Shown here: positions 28,472-37,892 of the stretch, piece after piece
Layout of the letters: the number at the start of each line of letters is the position of its first letter
Numbering within the stretch: the first letter of the stretch is position 1
Origin: Cupriavidus basilensis OR16
GTDB lineage: Bacteria; Pseudomonadota; Gammaproteobacteria; Burkholderiales; Burkholderiaceae
Length of the DNA stretch: 64,000 nucleotides
Reading direction: 5' to 3'
Assembly: GCF_000243095.1 (NCBI RefSeq)
Contig: NZ_AHJE01000071.1
Coordinates: forward strand, 1 to 64,000
Program-made: the position numbers and the translations under genes
The notes under the pieces: model-generated
Told to the model about the DNA's origin: nothing
Databases searched by the model: none
The model's input: only the letters and a program-made list of their open reading frames with translations

Positions 28472-29680
28472 ATGCGCATCGCCGACGTGTTCGACTTCAC
28501 CTGGCAGGTACTGCGCGGCAACCGCGCACGCAGCCTGCTGATGCTGCTGGCGATGAGCATCGGCGTGGCGGCCGTGGTGACGGTGAGCGCGCTCGGCGAG
28601 GGTGCCAGGCTGTACGTGGTGAACCAGTTCGGCGCGCTGGGCACCAACCTGGTCATCGTGTTGCCCGGGCGCAGCGAAACGGCCGGCGCGGCACCCGGGA
28701 TCGTGCTGGGCGCTACCACGCGCGACCTGACGCTGGACGATGCGCTCGCGCTCAAGCGCAGTCCCGCGGTGGCACGCATCGCGCCGCTGATTGTCGGCGA
28801 CGCCGACTTGCGCGTGGGCGCTCGCCGGCGCGAAGCGCCGGTGCTGGGTTCCACCGCGGAACTGCTTGCGGTGCGTCATATGGCATTGGCCCAGGGCAGC
28901 TTCCTGCCCGAAGGGGATCCCCACCATGGCCAGCCCGTCTGCGTGATCGGCACCAGGGTGGCGGCGGAGCTGTTCGGCGCGCGCCCGGCCCTGGGTGAGT
29001 GGCTGCGCATCGGCGACCGGCGCTTCCGCGTGATCGGGCTGCTGGCGGGGCAGGGCGAGTCGCTGGGCTTCAATACCGATGAGATGGTGATCGTGCCGCT
29101 GGCCGCGGCCCAGGCCCTGTTCAATACCGACTCGCTGTTCCGTGTGCTGATCGAAGCCAGGAGCCGCGAGCAGATCCAGCACGCGAGGGCCGACGCCGAG
29201 GAGATCATCCGGCAGCGCCACGAAGGCAAGCGCGACGTGACCGTCATCACCCAGGACGCGGTGCTGGCCACGTTCGACCGCATCCTGCGGGCACTCACCC
29301 TGGCAGTGGGCGGCATTGCCGCCATCAGCCTGGCCGTGGCCGGCATTCTCATCATGAACGTGATGCTGATTGCCGTGACCCAGCGCAGACAGGAGATCGG
29401 GCTGCTCAAGGCACTCGGCGCCACCGCCGGCCATATCCGGCTGCTCTTCCTCACCGAGGCGGTGCTGCTGGCGCTCGGCGGCGCGGCGACGGGCCTGGCG
29501 GTGGGCGAGGCGGGCTGCCGCCTGGCCACCCGGCTTTATCCGGCGATTCCGTTCACCGCGCCCTGGTGGGCCTTGCTGGCCGCACCGGCCACCGCGGTGG
29601 TGGCGGCGGTGGTGTTCACGGTGGCGCCGGCACGGCGCGCGGCCAGCCTGGACCCGGTGCAGGCCTTGTCGCGGAGATGA
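28472..29680 (+). CDS. MacB-like ABC transporter permease 1
   Basis: A 402-residue FtsX/MacB-type permease. It has one N-terminal helix (SLLMLLAMSIGVAAVVTVSA), a large periplasmic domain (GEWLRIGDRRFRVIGLLAGQ) and three C-terminal helices with GGIAAISLAVAGILIMNVML and the conserved RRQEIGLLKALGAT coupling segment. In MacB one chain holds ATPase and permease; here the functions are split. It probably pairs with the second permease (29677-30882) as a heterodimer, since the genes overlap ATGA and share the architecture. The ATG at 28472 lies 7 bp after the ATPase stop. Confidence 0.87.
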   Translation: MRIADVFDFTWQVLRGNRARSLLMLLAMSIGVAAVVTVSALGEGARLYVVNQFGALGTNLVIVLPGRSETAGAAPGIVLGATTRDLTLDDALALKRSPAVARIAPLIVGDADLRVGARRREAPVLGSTAELLAVRHMALAQGSFLPEGDPHHGQPVCVIGTRVAAELFGARPALGEWLRIGDRRFRVIGLLAGQGESLGFNTDEMVIVPLAAAQALFNTDSLFRVLIEARSREQIQHARADAEEIIRQRHEGKRDVTVITQDAVLATFDRILRALTLAVGGIAAISLAVAGILIMNVMLIAVTQRRQEIGLLKALGATAGHIRLLFLTEAVLLALGGAATGLAVGEAGCRLATRLYPAIPFTAPWWALLAAPATAVVAAVVFTVAPARRAASLDPVQALSRR

Positions 29681-30882
29681 GCATGCGCTACGCCGACTTC
29701 ATCCGTTTTACGCTCGCCTCGCTGGCCGCCCACCGGCTGCGCACCTTCCTCACCGCGCTGGGCATTGCCGTTGGCATTGCCGCGGTCATCCTGCTGACCT
29801 CCATCGGCGAAGGACTACATCGCTACGTGATCAAGGAGTTCACCCAGTTCGGCACCAATCTGATCGGCGTGACACCGGGGCGCACCCAGACCCACGGCGC
29901 CTCGCTCGGGTCGATCAACACGGTGCGCCCGCTTTCCATCGAAGACGCCTCCGCCCTGGGCCACGTCCCCCACGTGCGCGTGGCCAATCCCCTGGTCCAG
30001 GGCAATGCCGAAATCGACTACCTCGGCAAGAGCCGGCGCGTTACCTTGTATGGCGTCGGGCACCGCTTTACCGAGGCGCTGAGCATGCGCGTGGCCGCGG
30101 GCCAATTCCTGCCCGACGACGATCCGCGCGCCGCACGTACCCTGGCCGTGCTCGGCGCAACCGTGGCGCGCGAACTCTTCGGCAGCAACAACCCGCTGGG
30201 CGCACGCGTGCGTGTCGGCGGGGAGCGCTATCGCGTCATTGGCGTCATGCAAGCCAAAGGCCAGATGCTAGGCTTCGACCTGGACGATACCGTCTATATT
30301 CCGGCGGGCCGCGCGCTGGACCTGTTCAACCGGGAAAGCCTCGTGGAAATCGAGGTCACCTATGATCCGACGGCCCCGCTCGCCGAGGTCGAGGCAGGCA
30401 TCAAACGTGTGTTGAGCGCGCGCCATGGCGGTGAGGACTTCACCGTCACGCCGCAGCAAAAGATGCTTGATGTGTTTGGCGCAGTGCTCGACGCCATCAC
30501 CTTCGCGGTCGCGGCGATCGGTGCCATCTCGCTGGTGGTCGGCGGGGTGGGGATTCTCACCATGATGACCATCGCGGTGGCCGAGCGCACGTCGGAGATC
30601 GGTCTGCTGCGCGCCGTTGGCGCAACCCGGCGCCGGGTCATGTTGCTCTTTCTTGGCGAGGCGGCGGTGCTGGCAGCCGCCGGCGGCATGGCGGGACTGT
30701 TGCTGGGGTGGAGCCTCGCCCTATTGCTTGAAGCCGCGTTGCCGGCCCTGCCGGTCCATACCCCATGGTCATATGCCGTGCTTGCCGAGCTGGTGGCGGT
30801 CGTGGTCGGCCTGGCTGCGGGCGTCCTGCCGGCGCGCAAGGCAGCGCGGCTTGATCCGCAGGAGGCGCTGCGTTCCGAGTAG
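29677..30882 (+). CDS. MacB-like ABC transporter permease 2
   Basis: A 401-residue FtsX/MacB-type permease with the same plan as its neighbour. It has an N-terminal helix (TFLTALGIAVGIAAVILLTS), a periplasmic MacB_PCD domain (LGARVRVGGERYRVIGVMQA) and C-terminal helices with GAISLVVGGVGILTMMTIAV and RTSEIGLLRAVGATRRRV. Its start overlaps the previous stop (ATGA at 29677-29680), indicating coupled translation. The exporter probably moves a lipid, peptide or siderophore-like molecule from the inner membrane or periplasm; nothing here fixes the substrate. It ends 54 bp before a convergent LysR gene. Confidence 0.87.
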   Translation: MSMRYADFIRFTLASLAAHRLRTFLTALGIAVGIAAVILLTSIGEGLHRYVIKEFTQFGTNLIGVTPGRTQTHGASLGSINTVRPLSIEDASALGHVPHVRVANPLVQGNAEIDYLGKSRRVTLYGVGHRFTEALSMRVAAGQFLPDDDPRAARTLAVLGATVARELFGSNNPLGARVRVGGERYRVIGVMQAKGQMLGFDLDDTVYIPAGRALDLFNRESLVEIEVTYDPTAPLAEVEAGIKRVLSARHGGEDFTVTPQQKMLDVFGAVLDAITFAVAAIGAISLVVGGVGILTMMTIAVAERTSEIGLLRAVGATRRRVMLLFLGEAAVLAAAGGMAGLLLGWSLALLLEAALPALPVHTPWSYAVLAELVAVVVGLAAGVLPARKAARLDPQEALRSE

Positions 30883-30936
30883 GCCGCGCGGGTCGATCCT
30901 GCCCGCCGAGTATCGTGTCCGGGCGGCGCCCGGCGC

Positions 30937-31842
30937 TCAGGCGAGCCGGGCGTCACTCCTGATCGCGCGGCGGAAGAGCTCGGCAAACCGTGTTGCGGCT
31001 AGCGAGAGCGGATTGTCGCGCAAGGTAAGGATGCCGAGCGTGATTGGCGGCAGGGACATGGCCAGCGGGATGCGGCTGACCTGGTCGCCATACGGCGCTG
31101 TCTTCAGCATGCCGGCAGGGCAGGTCAGCAGGGCATCGCTGCGCGTCAGCAGGTTCCAGCCCACGCCAAAGGTATTGACCTTGATGATGCGGCGGGGCCG
31201 GGCGAGTCCCGCTTCGCGGATGTTCTCCAGGAAGTGCGTGTGCTGACTGCCTGGCGACAGGTACATCAGCCACTCGCATTCCAGCAATTCGCTCCATTGC
31301 GTGGCGTTTTCCAGCGGATGCCCGCGCCGGCAGGCCAGCATCGTATCGAGGTCGAGCAGCGGCTCGAAACTGAAGTCGCTCCCGATCGATTCGCGCACTG
31401 GCGCAGCCACGGCAAAGTCCACCGCGCCTTCGCGCAGGGCCGGCAGCACCATGGGCATCAGTCCTTCATCGATCGTGACGTCGGCCAGGGGCATGCTGAG
31501 CCGGAAGGATCGCATCACCTCCGGCAGGACACTGAGGAACGCCATCGGCGTGACCGCCACCGCGACGCGTGCGGAGTTGCCCCCCTGCAGCTCACGGATA
31601 TCCTGGCGCGCCAGCGCAAGCTGCGCCTGTGCCATGCGGGCTCGCGAGGTGAGCTGATGCCCGCACTCGGTGAGGGTCACGCCGCGTGAACTGCGCACGA
31701 CCAGCGGCGCATCGAGGTCCTCTTCCAGTTCTTTTACCGCCTTCGTGATGGCCGCCTGGCTCAGGTGCAGGCTACGCGCGGCGGCGCGAATGCTGCCGGT
31801 TTCGACGAGCCGCAGCCAGGCTTTCAGGTGATGGTCTTTCAT
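30937..31842 (-). CDS. LysR-type transcriptional regulator
   Basis: A 301-residue LTTR. The N-terminal winged HTH reads LKAWLRLVETGSIRAAARSL and LSQAAITKAVKELEEDLDAP; the C-terminal effector domain starts near residue 90 (ARVAVAVTPMAFLSVLPEV). It resembles regulators next to tripartite-receptor and catabolic genes. It points away from the Bug receptor at 31857, as usual for an LTTR and its target. However, only about 14 bases separate its start codon from receptor coding sequence, so the shared promoter is missing from this sequence. Confidence 0.88.
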   Translation of the reverse strand: MKDHHLKAWLRLVETGSIRAAARSLHLSQAAITKAVKELEEDLDAPLVVRSSRGVTLTECGHQLTSRARMAQAQLALARQDIRELQGGNSARVAVAVTPMAFLSVLPEVMRSFRLSMPLADVTIDEGLMPMVLPALREGAVDFAVAAPVRESIGSDFSFEPLLDLDTMLACRRGHPLENATQWSELLECEWLMYLSPGSQHTHFLENIREAGLARPRRIIKVNTFGVGWNLLTRSDALLTCPAGMLKTAPYGDQVSRIPLAMSLPPITLGILTLRDNPLSLAATRFAELFRRAIRSDARLA

Positions 31843-31856
31843 GGCGTTTCCGGTTC

Positions 31857-32744
31857 CGCCCGATCAAGCTGATCGTGCCCTATGCGGCAGGCTCGGGGGT
31901 CGACGTCACCATGCGCCCCATCGCCGAAGTCATGGGACGGGAGCTGGGCCAGCCGGTGGTGCTGGACAACCGCGGCAGCGCGGGCGGCATCGTCGGCACG
32001 CAGGTGCTGGCCGCTGCGGCGCCGGACGGCTACACCATCGGCTATGGCAACCTGGTCACGCTGGCCATCAACCGCGCCTTCTACACCAAGCTGCCCTACG
32101 ACCCGGAGAAGGACATCGAGCCGGTCGGGCTGGCCGTGAGCAACGCCTACGTGCTGATCGCGCGCAAGGACTTCCCGGCCAGCAACCTGGAGGAACTGAT
32201 TGCCTATGCCCGCAAGCATCCCGGCAAGGTGGTCATGGGCTCGCCTGGGGTTGGCTCCGCGGGCCATCTGGCAGGCGAGCTGATCAAGAGCAGCACCGGC
32301 ACCGTCATGCTGCACGCGCCGTACAAAAGCGGTGCCCAGGCGCTCGGCGACATGGTCAACGGGCAGGTCGACATCATGATCGACAACATTTCCGGCGTAC
32401 TGCAGTTCGTGCAGTCCGGCCGCGTCAAGCCGCTCGCGGTCACCAGCTTGCAACGCGCCTCGGTATTGCCCAATGTGCCGACCATCGACGAGAGCGGCAT
32501 CAAGGGATTCAATGTGGTCGCCTGGGGTGGCGTGGTCGCTCCGGCGGGCACGCCCAAGGCGGTGATTCGCAAGCTCAATGCGGCGCTGAACAGCGCCCTC
32601 CGGGATCCCGCGGTGATACGGGCCAACGCTTTGCTGTCGGTGGACGCGATGCCCTCTACGCCCGCCGAATTCTCGACATTGATCCATAGCGAGGTGCCGA
32701 AGTGGGCTGAGAGCGTCAAGCGCGCCGGGGTCAGGGCAGATTGA
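31857..32744 (+). pseudogene. Bug/TctC-family receptor, 5'-truncated (no signal peptide)
   Basis: A tripartite tricarboxylate receptor of the Bug family, recognised by [48 protein letters not shown] and the C-terminal LIHSEVPKWAESVKRAG. Bug proteins are periplasmic and bind carboxylates or aromatic acids. The homologous reading begins at about 31857, mid-domain. The signal peptide and mature N-terminus are missing, and the frame upstream runs straight into the divergent LysR start. The first usable codon is GTG at 31875, giving 289 residues without an export signal. TctA/TctB permease genes are absent, which is common for Bug receptors in these bacteria. Confidence 0.82.
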
Positions 32745-32798
32745 AGCGCACATGCCCGCCGTCGCGGGCAAATGCAGGGACCAAAGGGAGGAAGTCCG

Positions 32799-34212
32799 AT
32801 GAGCAATGAAATCTGGCGCTGGAGCGCTGTTGACCTGGCCAGCCGTATCCGGCTTCGCGAGGTGTCGTGCGAGGAGGCCGTTGCCAGTTGCCTGGATCGG
32901 CTTGACCAGGTGAATCCGCAGATCAACGCCGTGGTGGAAGTGCTGGCCGCGCAGGCGATGGAGGCGGCGGCACTGGCCGACGCCGCGCTGGCAAGGGGCG
33001 AGCCGGCCGGCCCCTTGCATGGTGTCCCGGTCACGGTGAAGGTCAACGTGGACCTGGAAGGCTGCGCCACCACTAACGGGGTGGGCGCCTACCGCGATGT
33101 GCTGGCCCGCGCCGACAGCCCGGTGGTGGCGAACCTGCGCAAGGCGGGTGCCATCGTCATCGGCCGCACCAATACGCCGGCGTTTTCGATGCGCTGGTTC
33201 ACCGATAACGATCTGCATGGCCGCACGGTGAACCCGTGGGACCCGGAGCGCACGCCTGGCGGCTCCAGCGGCGGCGCCGCGGCCGCGGTGGCGGCGGGCA
33301 TCGGGCCGCTTGCCCACGGCAATGATCAGGGCGGATCGATCCGCTATCCCGCCTATGCCTGTGGCGTGCCCGGACTGCGGCCAAGCCTGGGCCGGGTACC
33401 GGCGTTCAATCCGTCGCAAGCGAAGGAGCGCACTCTCGGCATGCAGATCAGCTCGGTGCAGGGACCACTGGCGCGACAGGTCGCGGACCTGAGGCTGGGT
33501 CTTGCCGCCATGGCGGCCGGATCCAAGGGATCCCTGGTGGGTACCGGCGCCGCTCGATGGCCCGGTGCGGTTTCCCGTGCGCGTGGCCGTTTGCGCTGAA
33601 CTGCCGGGTTACGCGGTCTCGCCAGCGGTGGCCGGCGCGGTCAGGCAGGCGGCGCATTGGCTGGAGCAGGCGGGCTGCACGATCGAGGAGGTGGCCCCGC
33701 CGCGGCTGCGCGAGGCGGCGGACTTATGGCTTGCGCTGACCCTGAACGAGGCGGGGGCCGGGGTGCGCCAGGCCGTCGAGCAGGATGGCGACGACCCCAT
33801 GCGCAAAGCGTTCGCAAGCATGAACTGCCACGCGCCACAGCTAGGCTTGACGCAATACATGGCCGCGCTGTCGCAGCGCTCCACCTTGCTGCGCGAATGG
33901 CAGGCGTTCCTTGCGCGCTATCCGCTGCTGCTCTTGCCGGTCTCGTGGCAGCTGCCATTCCCCATCGATGCGGACCAGAAGGGCGACGACGCGATGCGCT
34001 GGATCCTCGACGCGCAAAGCCCGTTGCTGGCCACCGCCATCCTGGGCCTGCCCGGGCTGTCGGTGCCGACCGGGCTGGTGGAAGGCGTGCCGATGGGCGT
34101 GCAACTGGTCGCGGGCCGCTTTCAGGAGGAATTGTGCCTGGCCGGCGGCGAGGCGATCGAGGCGCGCGCCAGCTGCGGGGTGCCGGTGGATCCGCGCCGG
34201 GCGGGACAATGA
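32799..34212 (+). pseudogene. Amidase-signature family hydrolase, frameshifted
   Basis: An amidase (GatA/acetamidase family). The Lys of the Ser-cisSer-Lys triad is in LHGVPVTVKVNVDLEG, the Gly/Ser-rich loop is PGGSSGGAAAAVAAG, and the nucleophile Ser is in NDQGGSIRYPAYACG. Near 33516-33521, right after LGLAAMAA, the frame is lost; the sensible continuation (DPRDPWWVPAPLDGPV) is in the next frame and ends at 34212 with GVPMGVQLVAGRFQEE. The junction carries CGGCCGG. The ATG at 32799 follows GGGAGGAAGTCCG. Amidases commonly sit behind Bug receptors in catabolic loci; the substrate is unknown. Confidence 0.83.
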
Positions 34213-34571
34213 CCGGGTCGTGACCGGGCAAGGGCTACCGGCATGAGCCGGCAGCACGACGCCATAACGAGCGCCCGTCAGTCCCCCCGGCGCTCGTCTG
34301 CGCATGCGCAAGCGGGAGCGAGCCATTGCATGGCATCCCGCACCCACCGTCAGCGCCGCAAAGCAGGCAGGACCCCCCTTGTTTGCCAGCCGCCCGGCAC
34401 CGCGCGCGTGCTGTTGCGGTTCACTTCGCTTACCATAGCGGTTTGACTAGCGGTATCCCTGTATGGCGACCCGGCCGGCTCGGCCGTTGCGTTCCCGCAA
34501 TGCAATGTGCGTGAACCGGCGCTAGTATGCGAGCCGTGCGGCAGTTTCCCTGCCGGTGGACCTTTTCCCAG
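34213..34571 (+). promoter_or_regulatory. Intergenic region upstream of the phosphonate operon
   Basis: A 359-base region with no supported gene. It contains a hairpin at 34268-34296 (CGAGCGCC/GGCGCTCG, 13-base loop) that could end amidase transcripts, though no T-run follows. Further right, around 34400-34520, it should hold the promoter for the phosphonate operon; I could not assign -35 and -10 boxes with confidence. Confidence 0.4.
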
Positions 34572-35252
34572 ATGAACAAAAATCCAAAGAACTCACACGG
34601 CGAGCCTCCCGCCCCGCGTACCTGGGACGCCCGTCTGGCGCGCGCGCTGGTGCGCCCGCTCAAGGACTCCTGGGTCACCCCGAACCACCTGACCACCCTG
34701 CGGCTCGTGATCGGCCTTGCCGGGGTAGCCTGCCTGATGCAGGGCGGTTTCGCGTGGACCAATTACGGTGCGCTCCTCATTGTGGTGTCCAACTTCGTGG
34801 ACCACACTGATGGTGAATTGGCGAGAATTAGCGGAAAATCCAGCAAGATAGGTCATTTTTATGACCTGGCGAGCGATGCGTTGATTACCGTCCTGTTGTT
34901 TGTGGGCATGGGCGTAGCCATCTCGGGGCAGGCCGCGGCAGACACCATGCCGCCCGTCTTGCAAGGCACGCTCGCGGGTGTGGCGGTGGCGCTGATTTTC
35001 TTCCTGCGCATGCGGATCGAGTCGCGCGTGGGGAAAAGCGGGACGAAGCAGGCATCTGCAGGTGGTTTCGAGACGGAAGACGTGCTTTACCTGCTTCCGC
35101 TCGTCACGCTGACCAGCGGCATCGCACCGTTCCTGATGGCGGCGTCGATCGGTGCTCCCCTGTTCGCAGCCTGGGTCATCATCGATTACTGGCGTGTGAT
35201 GCGGCGTCCCCTGCCGGCCACGGCTTCGACGGAGATCCGAGGAACCCGATGA
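34572..35252 (+). CDS. CDP-alcohol phosphatidyltransferase family protein
   Basis: A 226-residue integral membrane enzyme with the complete family signature DG-x2-AR-x8-G-x3-D-x3-D. It is seen as DGELAR, then GHFYDLASD, at about residues 80-103. Membrane segments flank it (RLVIGLAGVACLMQGGF, ALITVLLFVGMGVAIS, GTLAGVAVALIFFL and others). These enzymes transfer a phosphoalcohol from a CDP-activated donor to a hydroxyl acceptor, releasing CMP. As first gene of a phosphonate operon that also encodes nucleotidyltransferases, it most likely joins CMP-aminoethylphosphonate to a lipid. That reaction is inferred. Start ATG at 34572 (MNKNPKNSHG). It overlaps the next gene by ATGA. Confidence 0.87.
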   Translation: MNKNPKNSHGEPPAPRTWDARLARALVRPLKDSWVTPNHLTTLRLVIGLAGVACLMQGGFAWTNYGALLIVVSNFVDHTDGELARISGKSSKIGHFYDLASDALITVLLFVGMGVAISGQAAADTMPPVLQGTLAGVAVALIFFLRMRIESRVGKSGTKQASAGGFETEDVLYLLPLVTLTSGIAPFLMAASIGAPLFAAWVIIDYWRVMRRPLPATASTEIRGTR

Positions 35253-36091
35253 GCGAGCAATCCAACGACATCACGCTGGACGACCCGCGCCCCGTTTCAG
35301 CGAATCCCCGCCAGACGCCCGCCCCGGAACCTGCCGCCGGCACCAGGCTGCCCGATGCCGACGCCTCGGTGGCCGAGCGCACGGCCCGGCTCGACAGCAA
35401 CCAGCTGCGTGCCGATTTCGTGCGCCAGGGCGCCTTCCTTCACCTGGAGGCGTTCCTGGCGCCGGAGGTCACTGCGCAACTGGTGGCCAGCGCCCGCGCG
35501 CTGGTGCCGCAGATCAACCGCAACTACCTGCCCGGCCACAAGCAGGGTGGCAGCGTCAGCCGGCATACCATCGACGAGCTCGCGCCGTTCATCGCCGAGC
35601 TGTACCGGTCGAAGGCGCTGATCGGCTGGCTCGAGCAGATGTGCGGCGAGAAGCTGCAGGTCTCCCCCGACTCCGATCCCCACGCCTACGCGCTGTATTA
35701 CTACACGCGCCAGGGTGACCACATCGGCTGGCACTACGACACCTCCTACTACGACGGCCGCCGCTACACGCTGCTGCTGGGCGTGATCGAGGAATCCTCC
35801 TGCCGCCTCGACTACGAACTGCACACCCGCGACGCGGAAGTGCCCGATGCGCCCGGTTCGGTGCAGACCACCCCCGGCGGGCTGGTGTTCTTCGATGGCG
35901 ACAAGCTGCGCCACCGCATCACGCCGTCCGGCGCCAACGAGATGCGGGTGTCGCTGACCTTCGAGTACGTCACCGATCCGGGCATGCGCCCGTGGCTGCG
36001 CTTCATCTCCAACATGAAGGACGCGGTCGCGTATTTTGGCTTCAGGCAGGTATTCAAGAGACTGGTGTCGGGCCAGAAGCCCCGCCCATGA
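35249..36091 (+). CDS. Fe(II)/2-oxoglutarate-dependent oxygenase in phosphonate operon
   Basis: A 280-residue protein with a variable N-terminus (about 45 residues) and a double-stranded beta-helix core. The iron ligands are visible as HxD in HIGWHYDTSYYDG (about residue 157) and a distal His in FFDGDKLRHRITP; the Arg in EMRVSLTFEY is the likely 2-oxoglutarate contact. The Asp in HxD argues for hydroxylation rather than halogenation. Embedded by 4-base overlaps in a phosphonate operon, it probably oxidises the phosphonate head group or its lipid. 1-Hydroxy-2-aminoethylphosphonate head groups are known in nature, but this activity is only inferred here. Confidence 0.8.
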   Translation: MSEQSNDITLDDPRPVSANPRQTPAPEPAAGTRLPDADASVAERTARLDSNQLRADFVRQGAFLHLEAFLAPEVTAQLVASARALVPQINRNYLPGHKQGGSVSRHTIDELAPFIAELYRSKALIGWLEQMCGEKLQVSPDSDPHAYALYYYTRQGDHIGWHYDTSYYDGRRYTLLLGVIEESSCRLDYELHTRDAEVPDAPGSVQTTPGGLVFFDGDKLRHRITPSGANEMRVSLTFEYVTDPGMRPWLRFISNMKDAVAYFGFRQVFKRLVSGQKPRP

Positions 36092-37095
36092 CCCGTGCCG
36101 CAATGCTTTTCCTGTCGATCGGCGCGGCGCTCTTTGTCGCGCTGCTCGCCTGGCAGGGATTCGGCTCCGTCGCGTCGACGTTCATGTCGGCCGGCTGGGG
36201 CCTGGTGCTGGTCGCCGCGTTCCACCTGCTGCCGCTGGTGCTGGACGCCGGCGCCATCTTCGTTTTGTTCGAGCGCCGGGCCGGCCATGCCACCATGCGC
36301 GACGCGCTGCTGGCGCGCTGGGCCGGCGAGTCCGTCAACAGCCTGCTGCCGGCGGGGCAGATCGGCGGCCCGGTGCTGATGGTGCGCTACCTGGCGCAGC
36401 GCGGCACGCGCATGCGCGACGCCGCCGCGGCCATCACGGTGAGCACCACCATGCAGGCGCTGGCACAGATGGTGTTTGCCTTTATCGGCCTGGCGCTGTT
36501 TGGCCTGTACGGCGGGCACGGCGCGCTGTCGGACCTGCGCACGCCGACCCTGGTTGTCACCGCTGTGCTTGCGCTATGCATCGCGGGTTTCTACGTGGTG
36601 CAGAAGCGCGGCCTGTTTGGCCGGGTGCTGCGCTTGCTGTCGAAGGTATTCGGCAAGCGCGACTGGTCGGGGTTGACCATGCGCGCTGATGCCGTGGACG
36701 CGGCCGTGCAAGGGATGTACCGCGACCGCCGCAAGGTGGCGTCCACCTTCGCGCTGAGCCTGGTCGGCTGGCTGGTCGGCACCGGCGAGGTCTGGCTGGC
36801 CCTGCATTTCCTCGGGCATCCCGTCAGCTGGCTCGACGCCTTGCTGCTGGAGAGCGTCGGCCAGGCGATTCGTGGCGCGGCGTTTGCCATTCCCGGCTCG
36901 CTGGGCGCGCAGGAAGGCGGCTACCTGTTGCTGGCTCCCATCGTCGGCCTTCCGCCCGATGCGGCGCTGGCGCTGTCCTTGGCCAAGCGTGCCCGCGAGA
37001 TCGGGCTCGGCGCGCCCGGGCTGCTGTATTTACATTTGAGTGAACGAAAATTCCAACGGCGGCGTGCAGCAGGTGTGCAGCAGGTCGCCGATTGA
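36088..37095 (+). CDS. Flippase-like (LPG synthase TM / UPF0104) membrane protein
   Basis: A 335-residue protein with about eight hydrophobic helices and the family features ARWAGESVNSLLPAGQIGGP, AFAIPGSLGAQEGGYLLLAP and GLPPDAALALSLAKRAREIG. This AglD/MprF-like transmembrane family is associated with flipping or modifying lipid-linked products. Here it overlaps the oxygenase gene (ATGA) and precedes the nucleotidyltransferase. It could translocate the phosphonolipid, or a lipid precursor, across the inner membrane. This same gene type appears in hopanoid and other lipid clusters, which supports a lipid rather than an exopolysaccharide product. Confidence 0.8.
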   Translation: MTRAAMLFLSIGAALFVALLAWQGFGSVASTFMSAGWGLVLVAAFHLLPLVLDAGAIFVLFERRAGHATMRDALLARWAGESVNSLLPAGQIGGPVLMVRYLAQRGTRMRDAAAAITVSTTMQALAQMVFAFIGLALFGLYGGHGALSDLRTPTLVVTAVLALCIAGFYVVQKRGLFGRVLRLLSKVFGKRDWSGLTMRADAVDAAVQGMYRDRRKVASTFALSLVGWLVGTGEVWLALHFLGHPVSWLDALLLESVGQAIRGAAFAIPGSLGAQEGGYLLLAPIVGLPPDAALALSLAKRAREIGLGAPGLLYLHLSERKFQRRRAAGVQQVAD

Positions 37096-37127
37096 TCGAT
37101 GGCAATTTGCGTGGGTGCGGAGAACGA

Positions 37128-37892
37128 ATGCGAGCAATCATCCTTGCCGCAGGCCTAGGCCTGCGACTTCAGCAACAACCCGGGGAGCAATTCCCCAAGT
37201 GCCTGTTGCGTTTTGAGGGCATCACCTTGCTGGAGCGGCATCTGCGCATGCTCGACGCGGCTGGGGTGGACGAGATCGTGCTGGCGCTTGGCTTCCAGCC
37301 GGAACACGTCGAGGCCGAGCTGGTGCGGCTGGGGCGCGACCCCTATCCGGAAATCGTGCTGAACCCGCGTTACGACCTGGGCAGCGTCCTGACCGTGCAC
37401 ACGGTGGCCGATGCGCTCACGCGCGGCGGCGATGTCCTGCTGATGGATGCGGACGTGCTCTACGACGAGCGCATCCTCAGCGCGCTGGTGGCGGGCGGCA
37501 CGACCAATCGCCTCTTGATCGACCGCGATTTCGAAGCCGGCGACGAACCCGTCAAGCTGTGCCTGAAGGATGGCGTGCCGGTGGAGTTGCGCAAACAGCT
37601 CGCGGTTGGCCTGGCGTACGACACCATTGGCGAGTCGGTCGGTTTCTTCCGCTTCCAGGAGCAAACCGCGCGCCGCCTGGCGCAGATCGTCCAGGGCTAT
37701 GTCGACAGCGGCCGCTCGAACATGCCGCACGAAGAAGCGGTTCGCGACCTGCTGCTCGAAGGCGGCCACGTATTCGATGTCGCCGACGTGAGCGGCGCAC
37801 CGTGGATCGAGATCGATTTCCCGAACGACGTGGCGCGCGCGCGCGACGAAGTCCTGCCCGAACTTCAGCCGATTGTGGGAGTAGCACAGTGA
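37128..37892 (+). CDS. Nucleotidyltransferase (phosphonate or phosphocholine type)
   Basis: A 254-residue NTP-transferase with the sugar/choline-phosphate nucleotidyltransferase fold. The N-terminal nucleotide loop is [12 protein letters not shown], the Lys is in [13 protein letters not shown], and acidic metal ligands are in [13 protein letters not shown] and [12 protein letters not shown]. The family includes LicC-type CTP:phosphocholine and PntC-type CTP:phosphonate cytidylyltransferases. In this operon it most likely makes CMP-aminoethylphosphonate as donor for the CDP-alcohol transferase. The ATG at 37128 follows GGAGAACGA. Its stop overlaps the pepM start (GTGA). A second, fused nucleotidyltransferase domain follows, so the division of labour is open. 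Confidence 0.83.
   Translation: MRAIILAAGLGLRLQQQPGEQFPKCLLRFEGITLLERHLRMLDAAGVDEIVLALGFQPEHVEAELVRLGRDPYPEIVLNPRYDLGSVLTVHTVADALTRGGDVLLMDADVLYDERILSALVAGGTTNRLLIDRDFEAGDEPVKLCLKDGVPVELRKQLAVGLAYDTIGESVGFFRFQEQTARRLAQIVQGYVDSGRSNMPHEEAVRDLLLEGGHVFDVADVSGAPWIEIDFPNDVARARDEVLPELQPIVGVAQ

Noticed and set aside
34268-34296. Hairpin before the phosphonate operon as a strong terminator
   Set aside because: Stem is good but the loop is long and no T-run follows; kept only as a note in the intergenic entry.
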